The notes beneath the pieces are model-generated. The model was given only the letters and a program-made list of their open reading frames with translations. It did no database searches and was not told the origin of the DNA. Below are positions 1-5,639 of a stretch of 9,228 nt of DNA, in pieces. Position 1 is the stretch's first letter. Every line of letters starts with the position of its first letter. This stretch comes from Gammaproteobacteria bacterium RIFCSPHIGHO2_12_FULL_37_14 (GTDB lineage: Bacteria; Pseudomonadota; Gammaproteobacteria; DSM-16500): the NCBI GenBank assembly GCA_001801485.1, contig MGXV01000062.1, forward strand, positions 4,597 to 13,824, given 5' to 3'. A program made the position numbers and the translations under genes.

Positions 1-543
1 CAAATTACCACCGATGAGTGGCGCTTTAACTTTTCCCGCATTAACAGCAATACCTTCAGTCATAGTGATTGATTGACCAGTTAAACAACTCATCAGTGTT
101 TCATCAACTAATGACTCTATCTCAGGTTTATCAACATCACGAAAAGTAAATCCAGTGTAAGAAATCAATCCTGACATTTTTAACAACCCTAATTGCAAAG
201 CAGTTGTGTCGCTAAATCCTGTGATGATTTTTGGATTTTGTTTGATGAGATCAAAATCAAGCAAAGGCAATAAACGTTGTGATCCATATCCACCAGCAAC
301 AGCCATGATGGCTTTGATTTCTGGATCACGAATAAATTCCATGAAGTCCGCTGCGCGATTAGCATCTGTTCCGGCGAGAAATCGATCACCATCATGCAAA
401 TGACGACCGGGTTTTACTTTAAAACCTTTTTGCGTTAAATAGCGTGTGCCCGCCTCAAGACGGCCCGGTTGTAACGGACTCGATGGTGCAATTAATCCAA
501 TCGCATCACCAGTATTCAAAGTTGGCGGTATGATATAATTCAT
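1..543 (-). CDS. LD-carboxypeptidase family protein (peptidase S66), 3' part cut by window edge
   Basis: An open frame of 181 codons starts at ATG 543-541 and runs without a stop to base 1, so the C-terminal half lies outside. Peptidase S66 enzymes (LdcA, MccF) are serine carboxypeptidases that trim L,D-bonds of murein tetrapeptides or inactivate microcin C-type compounds. Visible landmarks are GLIAPSSP (residues 16-23), GGYGSQRLLPLLDFDLI (84-100), NPKIITGFSDTTAL (103-116) and the final APLIGGNL. The nucleophile should be Ser111 in GFSD; the family's Glu and His triad members would lie in the missing part. A purine-rich stretch (GAAGAAGAG) precedes the start as a weak ribosome site. The left inverted repeat of the recombinase element ends only 21 bp upstream, so the native promoter has probably been displaced. 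The family is clear; whether it is murein LdcA or an MccF-like immunity enzyme cannot be decided from this half. Confidence 0.88.
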   Translation of the reverse strand, partial: MNYIIPPTLNTGDAIGLIAPSSPLQPGRLEAGTRYLTQKGFKVKPGRHLHDGDRFLAGTDANRAADFMEFIRDPEIKAIMAVAGGYGSQRLLPLLDFDLIKQNPKIITGFSDTTALQLGLLKMSGLISYTGFTFRDVDKPEIESLVDETLMSCLTGQSITMTEGIAVNAGKVKAPLIGGNL

Positions 544-564
544 TTTTGCAAAATCTCTTCTTCG

Positions 565-595
565 AATCATATGTTGCGTTGCCAGTTATGTGTTG
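565..595 (+). repeat. Left terminal inverted repeat of the RIT element (31 bp)
   Basis: It begins AATCATATGTTGCG and ends GTTATGTGTTG, and matches the reverse complement of 4410-4440 at all 31 positions; identity stops sharply on both sides. Within it are two related 12-mers 19 bp apart in the same orientation, ATCATATGTTGC (566-577) and GTTATGTGTTGC (585-596, one base past the repeat), matching at 9 of 12 positions. They look like paired recombinase binding sites. Confidence 0.92.
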
Positions 596-609
596 CATCT
601 AAATAATCC

Positions 610-639
610 ACTATAAATAAAGCATTTTAAGAGTTTCAA
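610..639 (-). promoter_or_regulatory. Candidate outward sigma70-like promoter at the left end of the element
   Basis: On the minus strand TTGAAA (639-634) is followed by TTTATA (617-612, 16-nt spacer) or TATAGT (615-610, 18-nt spacer). It lies inside the element, downstream of the last recombinase gene, and points out through the left repeat into the LD-carboxypeptidase gene starting at 543. It is a motif match only, in AT-rich DNA where such matches arise by chance. Confidence 0.4.
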
Positions 640-724
640 GATAACATAATTTATCATGCATGCAAGCCATAATTAGCTATAAATTAGCTAAAAAGTCATA
701 TTCGACACACGTAGAACTGGTCAA

Positions 725-1735
725 CTACAGCTTAGACAAAAAGTCCATCAGACCTTTATCATCACGCCAATGTCGATGTGTTTTTTTATCTGGAACATCA
801 CAACATGCCAGTGCCTTCGCTTTCATTTCAAGGTCAACCTCAGCATAAATATTAGTTGTATTAATCGAGACATGACCAAGCCATGCTCTGATCGTATTAA
901 TATCAACACCCGCCTGTAATAAATGCGTGGCTGTTGTATGGCGTATTGTATGTGGACTAACGCGCTTTTTTTTCAATGATGCTATGCGTTGCGTGATTTT
1001 TTTAACGTAACGCTTAACCATTGCGTGAATGCCAAATCGAGTTAATGGCTGATGGCAGCGATTCATGAACACATGCTCTGATTCTTCTCTATTTTTTATT
1101 AAAATGCTTAAATTATCGACCGTTTGTTTCCACAGCGGACACCGCCTTAATTTATTTCCCTTTCCCTTGATCAAAACGGTGGATAAATCTCTTTTTGTAG
1201 CATGTGCAATATTCAAATCAGCGATTGTTAATTGCGCTGCTTCATCAGCACGCGCGCCAGTATTGTAAAGAAATAACAGCAATGCATGATCACGATTTCC
1301 TTGCCACGTTTTTTTATCCGGCGCATTTAATAGCGCATCCATTTCAGATTTTTCAAGATAAGTAATTAATGTTTTTCTCGATTTTTTAAATGGGATCATT
1401 TGAATCTCTCGACACCATTCCACATGCTCTGGGTTATTTGATCCAATAAATTTTGCAAAAGCATGTACTGCAGCGAGACGTTGGTTTCGTGTTGATAACG
1501 AGGAAAGACGATTTTTTTCTAAATCCAAAAGAAAAGATTTAATTAAATCTGGACTAATATCATCAACCAACAGATTTTCAATTGATTTTTTATTATTTTT
1601 AGCCATAAATGGCAACATTAATCGAAATGTATCACGATAACTCTGTTGTGTGTTACGCGATAAATTTCTAACACTGATCAAATACTCCAATAAAAATCTT
1701 TTTATCCATGAACTTAAAAAATTTGAGTTGCTCAT
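725..1735 (-). CDS. ritC: Tyrosine recombinase, third gene of the trio (RitC-like)
   Basis: This 336-residue phage-integrase-family recombinase is the last gene of the trio. An N-terminal SAM-like core-binding domain covers about residues 10-100 (LLEYLISVRNLSRNTQQSYRDTF, RNQRLAAVHAFAKFI). The catalytic domain follows, with Arg162 in NTGARADE, a beta-hairpin Lys at 190/192 (VLIKGKGNKLRRCPL), His262 and Arg265 in PHTIRHTTATHLL, His288 in WLGH and nucleophile Tyr297 in NIYAEVDL. Spacing His288 to Tyr297 is the usual nine residues. It begins inside the end of the preceding gene (ATGA, 1735-1732) with an AGGAGA ribosome site six bases upstream, so it should be translationally coupled. It resembles XerC/XerD in overall size and motif layout, but its place in a three-recombinase operon argues for a mobile-element function. 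Confidence 0.9.
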   Translation of the reverse strand: MSNSNFLSSWIKRFLLEYLISVRNLSRNTQQSYRDTFRLMLPFMAKNNKKSIENLLVDDISPDLIKSFLLDLEKNRLSSLSTRNQRLAAVHAFAKFIGSNNPEHVEWCREIQMIPFKKSRKTLITYLEKSEMDALLNAPDKKTWQGNRDHALLLFLYNTGARADEAAQLTIADLNIAHATKRDLSTVLIKGKGNKLRRCPLWKQTVDNLSILIKNREESEHVFMNRCHQPLTRFGIHAMVKRYVKKITQRIASLKKKRVSPHTIRHTTATHLLQAGVDINTIRAWLGHVSINTTNIYAEVDLEMKAKALACCDVPDKKTHRHWRDDKGLMDFLSKL

Positions 1736-2676
1736 TGCTTTTCTCCTTTTGCATATTTTTCAAAACGTTTTTTAGCCGCTTGCAGAAGACCATCAGTCAT
1801 TGTTAGATAAACAGATGTATGAGCAAGATATCTATGTCCTAAATACACCGATAAAATTGGTAGTAATTTTTGGACATCCTTGTTTTCCTGATACCAACTG
1901 GTTAGTCTATTAACAGCGAAGGTGTGACGCAGATCATGTATTCTTGGCTGGAAAGTCGCATTATCGTTTCTTTTAATGCAAGCACTTTCGCGTATCCTTC
2001 GAAATATCTTTTCCATGGTGCTCGCATTAAATGGTTTGTTATTTTTTCCAAAAAATAAATAGTCTTCTAGCATTTGCGTTTTCTGTTTACTTTTTCTCCA
2101 TTGTAAATATTTTTTTATAATTTCTTTTATCTCCTCATTAAAGGGGGTCAAGCGAGATTTATAAAATTTTGATTGCTGTATTGTTATCACCAAATTATCC
2201 ATATCGATGTCGCCTATCTTAATAGACAATGTTTCATGAAGACGTAATCCTAACGCATAAGTCAAAATAAGAACGATGCGCACCATGATTGGCGAAATAC
2301 AACTTTTAATTTTTTGATACGTCAATGCGGTATCAAAAATTAATTTAAGTTCTTTCTTCGAGTAAATATATGGAATAAATGGTTGCGGTCTTTTTGGTAA
2401 AATACGCGGTAATGGAATATTTTTTACATAACCGCGCGTCAATGCATATCTATAAAATCCAAGTAAAGCGGTGTGCTTTGTAAACCATCCAGATGTTATA
2501 TTTTTTGAGTCTCCATATAGAAATTTATTTGTCATTTTCTCTGTAATTAATTTAATATTTTTTGATGCGCCTGTTTTTTTACAGAATGCCTTTAAATATG
2601 ATTCGTTTGTTTTAAATTTTTCACCAAGAGACCTTCTGTAAGTCACGTATTGAGTAATAATTTTATTGAGTTTCAT
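1732..2676 (-). CDS. ritB: Tyrosine recombinase, second gene of the trio (RitB-like)
   Basis: A 314-residue tyrosine recombinase. The N-terminal part (about 1-90) has the core-binding layout beginning LNKIITQYVTYRRSLGEKF. Catalytic landmarks are Arg145 in LGLRLHE, Lys170 in QQSKFYKSR, His247 and Arg250 in RIHDLRHTFAVNRL, His281 in LGHRYLAHTSVYL and nucleophile Tyr290, nine residues after His281. The insert between HDLRH and LGH (SWYQENKDVQKLLPILSVY) is typical of this branch of integrases. The start ATG shares four bases with the stop of the upstream gene (2676-2673) and has AGGAGA at a six-base spacing; its own stop overlaps the next start in the same way. Catalysis presumably requires the partner recombinases, as the three genes form a tight unit. 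The gene is intact. Confidence 0.9.
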   Translation of the reverse strand: MKLNKIITQYVTYRRSLGEKFKTNESYLKAFCKKTGASKNIKLITEKMTNKFLYGDSKNITSGWFTKHTALLGFYRYALTRGYVKNIPLPRILPKRPQPFIPYIYSKKELKLIFDTALTYQKIKSCISPIMVRIVLILTYALGLRLHETLSIKIGDIDMDNLVITIQQSKFYKSRLTPFNEEIKEIIKKYLQWRKSKQKTQMLEDYLFFGKNNKPFNASTMEKIFRRIRESACIKRNDNATFQPRIHDLRHTFAVNRLTSWYQENKDVQKLLPILSVYLGHRYLAHTSVYLTMTDGLLQAAKKRFEKYAKGEKQ

Positions 2677-4295
2677 AGCACGTCTCCTAATTTAAATTCC
2701 GCAACTTTTCGCAGACTTAAAAGATCAACCTTTGCATAAATTCTCGTGGTTTCTAATCGTTGGTGACCTAAATGATCACTGATTTCTTTTAACGAAACAC
2801 CGGTGTTAATAAGATGTGTGGCACATGCGTGCCGCAATGCATGTGGGCCAAAATGTTTTATGTTTGAACTTAGTGGTTTCAGACGAGTGCTAACTATGCG
2901 ATAAATTGCAGCAGCTTTTAATATTCTGTATGGAGATTGTCGGCATATAAATATTTCTCTTAGCGAGCAATTATTTGGTCTTACCTCTTTTATATAACGC
3001 AATATGGCATCACCAACATTTTTTAATAAAGGAAAAATTTGTGGTTTAGATTTTTTAGCCCTTTTTAAATAAAGACGTTCATTTTTCCAGTCGATATCAT
3101 CGAGTCGCAAATTAGTAACTTCGCTGCTTCGAATGCCATAGATTGACAACAGCATTAAAATAGCTCGATCTCTAATATCAGTTGGTTTATTTGTTTTACA
3201 ATTTCTTAATAATTTTTTTACATCATCCCAGTCTGGAGAATAGGGTAATGTTGCATCTCGATATACACGTGGTGCTTTTATTGAGTCAGCAAGATTTTGC
3301 TTACACCATTTTTTATTTTCAGAATATCTCATGAATGGCCGAATAACAGATGCATACGCCTGTACCGACCTTCTAGAATATCTATCATCAGTATATTTTT
3401 TTGTTAAAACGTCGTCGATATCAACAGGTTTAATATTTTTGAAAACTTTTCTTTTTTTATAAATATTTAAAAGGAAATTTTTTATTAAAAAAATTTTTAT
3501 TTTAATCGTGTTTTCACAAAGACCTTGCTCTTCTCGCATATAAGAAGAATATTGATTTAGATATTTCTCAAATGGTATGGATTTTTTAGTTTGTTTTTTG
3601 ATGCAGTTAAACATTTTAAACCAACCCAGAGCATGCCTTGAAAATCTTGCTTTCGCACAATGTGAATAAGCATTTTTTCTATTATTGTTTATAGTGGCAT
3701 CTTGTGCCCACTTGTCTGAGGCTTTTATAATTTCATTTAAAGAAACCAATCTTAATTTTTTAAAATTAAGATATTGCATTACGATCAATAAATATTGTGC
3801 AATTCCTCGCAAACCGCCTTTTTTTACGCCATGATCAGACCAATATTGCAAATATTGTAAACGTTCATTTAGTAATGGCGCGCAGGTATGGTGTCGAAGT
3901 GCCGCATAACGTTCGAAAATATTATTAAAAAACTCGTTTTTTTCTTCAGGAAGAGATTCTCGAAGATTAATTTTCTTCAGCCAATCAAGCGCGAACCATT
4001 TGAACCGTTCTTTTCCATCTTTTGAAAATGCGACTCTTTTCTGTGGATGCTTGGATTGATATCGAGCCCATTTATCAGCTGCTTTTTCTATTTCATCTAT
4101 CGTGATAATTTTTTTTCGATTATTTAAATGTAAAAACTGGACGACCCTCAAAAGATACTGCGCCATATATGTAATAGTGCTCCGAGCTTTACCACGGTCT
4201 ATCCAACTTTGAATATACTCAACACGTTCTTTTAAAAGGGGTGCCTTAATATGCCTTTTAACGTAAAATCGTCGTTTGAGAATTTTATCGAACAT
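2673..4295 (-). CDS. ritA: Long tyrosine recombinase, first gene of the trio (RitA-like), with duplicated N-terminal module
   Basis: A 540-residue recombinase opening the trio operon. From about residue 242 it has a normal integrase layout: core-binding domain (243-335), then Arg389 in YGIRSSE, hairpin Lys residues at 414-417, His485 and Arg488 in PHALRHACATHLI, His511 in LGHQR and nucleophile Tyr520 in RIYAKVDL. Before it are two copies of a module of about 95 residues: 15-110 (HIKAPLLKERVEYIQSW to WFALDWLKKIN) and 136-230 (HTCAPLLNERLQYLQYW to ALGWFKMFN). Over their first 62 residues they match at roughly 45 percent by eye, with shared APLL.ER, AQYLL and DKWA. This makes the protein longer than the one-module integrases I would expect in a trio. 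The start is secure: AGGAGG lies six bases before ATG 4295, partly within a predicted hairpin (4304-4330). Confidence 0.9.
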   Translation of the reverse strand: MFDKILKRRFYVKRHIKAPLLKERVEYIQSWIDRGKARSTITYMAQYLLRVVQFLHLNNRKKIITIDEIEKAADKWARYQSKHPQKRVAFSKDGKERFKWFALDWLKKINLRESLPEEKNEFFNNIFERYAALRHHTCAPLLNERLQYLQYWSDHGVKKGGLRGIAQYLLIVMQYLNFKKLRLVSLNEIIKASDKWAQDATINNNRKNAYSHCAKARFSRHALGWFKMFNCIKKQTKKSIPFEKYLNQYSSYMREEQGLCENTIKIKIFLIKNFLLNIYKKRKVFKNIKPVDIDDVLTKKYTDDRYSRRSVQAYASVIRPFMRYSENKKWCKQNLADSIKAPRVYRDATLPYSPDWDDVKKLLRNCKTNKPTDIRDRAILMLLSIYGIRSSEVTNLRLDDIDWKNERLYLKRAKKSKPQIFPLLKNVGDAILRYIKEVRPNNCSLREIFICRQSPYRILKAAAIYRIVSTRLKPLSSNIKHFGPHALRHACATHLINTGVSLKEISDHLGHQRLETTRIYAKVDLLSLRKVAEFKLGDVL

Positions 4296-4303
4296 AAAAT
4301 GCC

Positions 4304-4330
4304 TCCTGTATGGTTTAAAACCTCACAGGA
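4304..4330 (-). promoter_or_regulatory. Imperfect 27-bp palindrome overlapping the ritA Shine-Dalgarno
   Basis: On the minus strand TCCTGT and ACAGGA form the outer arms, GGTTT and AAACC the inner arms, with two mismatched pairs between them and a single central base. The last four bases of the right arm (AGGA) are the first part of the AGGAGG ribosome site at 4307-4302. As RNA this could fold over the ribosome site; as DNA it could be an operator for one of the recombinases. The symmetry is seen directly, the role is inferred. Confidence 0.55.
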
Positions 4331-4334
4331 ATAA

Positions 4335-4347
4335 CCATAGACTATGG
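4335..4347. promoter_or_regulatory. Short perfect palindrome upstream of ritA, possible operator
   Basis: CCATAG, one central base, CTATGG. It sits four bases from the larger palindrome, in the leader of the trio operon between the right inverted repeat and ritA. Two adjacent dyads in a 114-bp leader suggest autoregulation or accessory binding of a recombinase, but a 13-bp dyad alone is weak evidence. Confidence 0.35.
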
Positions 4348-4409
4348 CTAAAATTATGTTGTGTGGGGCACGAAAAAAGTAGCTGAATTTGCGGGGATTG
4401 ATGAATCAA

Positions 4410-4440
4410 CAACACATAACTGGCAACGCAACATATGATT
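4410..4440 (-). repeat. Right terminal inverted repeat of the RIT element (31 bp)
   Basis: Reverse complement of 565-595 with no mismatch. Its outer end (4440) is one base from a 22-bp palindrome and 14 bases from the last base of the def stop codon (4455). The inner end lies 114 bp upstream of the ritA start, so transcription of the trio probably begins within or near this repeat, although no convincing -35/-10 pair was found. Confidence 0.92.
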
Positions 4441-4441
4441 T

Positions 4442-4463
4442 GTTATGTGATGCATCACATAAC
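4442..4463. repeat. 22-bp perfect palindrome at the def 3' end, next to the element's right end
   Basis: GTTATGTGATG followed by its exact reverse complement. It includes the def stop codon (4457-4455) and the last two sense codons. Each arm repeats the GTTATGTG core found in the element's inverted repeats. It lacks a following T-run on the minus strand, so it is a poor rho-independent terminator; a recombinase or target-site role fits better. Confidence 0.8.
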
Positions 4464-4955
4464 GAATCCAAAATAGCGCATATCTTTAATGCGTCTGTGA
4501 AATAAAATGCCATCTAAATGATCGCATTCGTGCTGAATAATACGCGCATGAAACCCTTCAGCAATGCGTTCAATCGGATTTTGATCCAAATCAAGTCCAG
4601 TATATTTTATTTTTTGATAACGCGGCACTAATCCACGCAATCCCGGAACACTTAAACACCCTTCCCATCCATCAACCATTTCATCGGATAATATTTCAAT
4701 AATGGGATTAATTAAAATAGTGAACGGTACTGGCGCTTCATTGGGATAACGTTCACTTTTTTCAAATCCAAATATCACCACACGTAAATTAACGCCAATT
4801 TGGGGTGCAGCGATACCCACACCTTTTTTCTCATTCATGGTATCTTTCATGTCTTGAATTAGTTTTATTAATTGCGGATCATGAAAATCGTTGACTTTCA
4901 GCGATGGCGTTGCTAATTGAGTATTGCCTAATTTAACGACCGTTTGAATAGCCAC
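4455..4955 (-). CDS. def: Peptide deformylase
   Basis: A 166-residue metallo-hydrolase that removes the formyl group from the initiator methionine of nascent proteins in the cytoplasm. All three family motifs are present: GVGIAAPQIG (45-54), EGCLS (98-102, Cys100 a metal ligand) and HECDH (142-146, His142, His146 ligands and Glu143 catalytic). Length is close to the usual 165-175 residues. The GTG start at 4955-4953 directly follows the TAA of the upstream tetR gene, with GGAA about ten bases earlier inside tetR, so translation is coupled. No fmt gene follows, unlike the common housekeeping def-fmt pair; this may be an extra deformylase under TetR control. The C-terminus (MRYFGFVM) is short and its last codons lie in a palindrome bordering the mobile element, so the native tail may have been altered. 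Confidence 0.95.
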   Translation of the reverse strand: MAIQTVVKLGNTQLATPSLKVNDFHDPQLIKLIQDMKDTMNEKKGVGIAAPQIGVNLRVVIFGFEKSERYPNEAPVPFTILINPIIEILSDEMVDGWEGCLSVPGLRGLVPRYQKIKYTGLDLDQNPIERIAEGFHARIIQHECDHLDGILFHRRIKDMRYFGFVM

Positions 4956-5555
4956 TTACTTATTTCCTTTTTTATGATCAGTTGCAAATTGCGTTACACA
5001 TGACTCCAAAATAATATTTTTATAGGATTCCTGCTGCTTTTGATTCAATGAAATCACATTCTGCATAAATGGTGCATGAGAACTATAAATAATAAATAAC
5101 ATGATCAGTTTTGCGTCTATTTCTGCTCTGATTTTTCCTAATTTTTGCAATGCCTTGATATCTGTCAACCAGTGATTGGGTGAAGCGTAATTGTTACCAA
5201 TCAATACGTCATGCTCATTGCTCAATTGCTGCCAGGCAACAAGACGGGCTAATTCTGGATTGTTAGCATACAAATCAAAACGATAATTCAAAATACTCGA
5301 AAAATAAGCACGGGGCGATGTTGTATTATATTTCGGGAGTGTGGCGCTATCTTCGATAATACTCTCCTTAACGAAACGCCAGAGGGTCGCTTTATCTTGA
5401 TAATGATGGAAAATCAGCGTCTTATTAACGCCTGCTAGTTTTGCAATATTATTGATCGATGCGCCATCATATCCCTTTTCTAAGAATAAGGTTTTTGCAG
5501 CATTTAAGATGTTTAAACGTGTCTCATCAGCTACAGTACGCTGTTGTTTTTCCAT
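4956..5555 (-). CDS. TetR-family transcriptional regulator
   Basis: A 199-residue repressor-type protein. The N-terminal DNA-binding domain is clear: TRLNILNAAKTLFLEKGYDG (12-31), then a helix-turn-helix at about 33-52 (SINNIAKLAGVNKTLIFHHY) and DKATLWRFVKESI. The remaining 130 residues form the helical ligand-binding domain, which is too divergent to name the ligand. It is the first gene of a two-gene operon with def and is divergent from an MFS efflux gene; two matching dyads in the shared gap are its likely operators. The usual logic of this arrangement is repression of both the pump and its own operon until a substrate of the pump binds the regulator. The ribosome site is weak (GAGA). Confidence 0.93.
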   Translation of the reverse strand: MEKQQRTVADETRLNILNAAKTLFLEKGYDGASINNIAKLAGVNKTLIFHHYQDKATLWRFVKESIIEDSATLPKYNTTSPRAYFSSILNYRFDLYANNPELARLVAWQQLSNEHDVLIGNNYASPNHWLTDIKALQKLGKIRAEIDAKLIMLFIIYSSHAPFMQNVISLNQKQQESYKNIILESCVTQFATDHKKGNK

Positions 5556-5571
5556 CTCAATTTTTCTCTAG

Positions 5572-5587
5572 TTGACCTATCTGACAA
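5572..5587. promoter_or_regulatory. TetR operator-like site 1
   Basis: TTGACCTATCTGACAA, an imperfect 16-bp dyad identical to site 2 at 13 of 16 positions. It covers the -35 box of the efflux-gene promoter and is downstream of the tetR promoter, so binding should block both. Confidence 0.6.
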
Positions 5588-5599
5588 TTATGATATAGT
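5572..5599 (+). promoter_or_regulatory. Candidate sigma70 promoter of the MFS efflux gene
   Basis: TTGACC (5572-5577), 16-nt spacer, TATAGT (5594-5599). Expected transcription start is near 5606, about 34 bases before the ATG. Overlaps operator-like site 1 and shares two bases of its -10 box with the opposite tetR promoter. Motif match, not measured. Confidence 0.55.
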
Positions 5600-5618
5600 A
5601 AATTGACCAATCAGTCAA
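5590..5618 (-). promoter_or_regulatory. Candidate sigma70 promoter of the tetR-def operon
   Basis: On the minus strand TTGACT (5618-5613), 17-nt spacer, TATCAT (5595-5590). The -35 box and start of the spacer lie inside operator-like site 2. Expected transcript start is near 5583, about 28 bases before the tetR ATG. Confidence 0.6.
5603..5618. promoter_or_regulatory. TetR operator-like site 2
   Basis: TTGACCAATCAGTCAA: arms TTGAC and GTCAA are exact inverted repeats around a six-base centre. It is 31 bp (about three helical turns) from site 1, so two dimers could bind on the same face of the DNA. It covers the -35 region of the tetR promoter and is just downstream of the efflux promoter's -10 box. 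Confidence 0.65.
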
Positions 5619-5639
5619 CTATAGATTATAACCTGAGCA

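Larger units (their letters stand above)
565..4440 (-). mobile_element. Recombinase-in-trio (RIT) type element, apparently intact
   Basis: Three different tyrosine recombinase genes stand head to tail on the minus strand, coupled by 4-nt overlaps, and nothing else is encoded between two perfect 31-bp inverted repeats (565-595 and 4410-4440). Total length is 3876 bp. This is the organisation of the described RIT elements, which carry three adjacent tyrosine recombinases bounded by inverted repeats. All three proteins keep the Arg, His-x-x-Arg, His and Tyr catalytic residues, so no gene is visibly broken. No target duplication is seen directly outside the repeats. The non-coding margins are 129 bp on the left (596-724) and 114 bp on the right (4296-4409). 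Exact ends are inferred from the repeats; an alternative end pair based on a 15-bp direct repeat is listed in the findings. Confidence 0.85.

Noticed and set aside
673..690. TAGCT / AGCTA dyad and repeated AATTAGCTA in the left margin of the element
   Set aside because: Short, AT-rich and unlike the end motifs; probably chance, and not a terminator.
189..848. Small open frames at 189-395 (minus), 206-403 (plus) and 660-848 (plus)
   Set aside because: The first two are shadows of the LD-carboxypeptidase frame and the third is antisense to the end of ritC; none has a ribosome site or a recognisable protein.
725..4295. Chromosomal XerC/XerD genes or an integron integrase
   Set aside because: Three coupled recombinases between perfect inverted repeats do not fit dif resolution, and no attC-like cassette array or integron-specific insert was seen.
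545..4460. Short target-site duplication directly outside the inverted repeats
   Set aside because: Bases outside 565 (CTTCTTCG) and 4440 (TGTTATGT) share no direct repeat.
4442..4463. CRP-type binding site (TGTGA and TCACA half-sites in the palindrome)
   Set aside because: The half-sites are four bases apart instead of the six required for CRP, and the site lies at the 3' end of def rather than at a promoter of def; the shared motif with the element ends explains it better.
4442..4463. Palindrome as rho-independent terminator of tetR-def
   Set aside because: The arms are AT-rich and no run of T follows on the minus strand.
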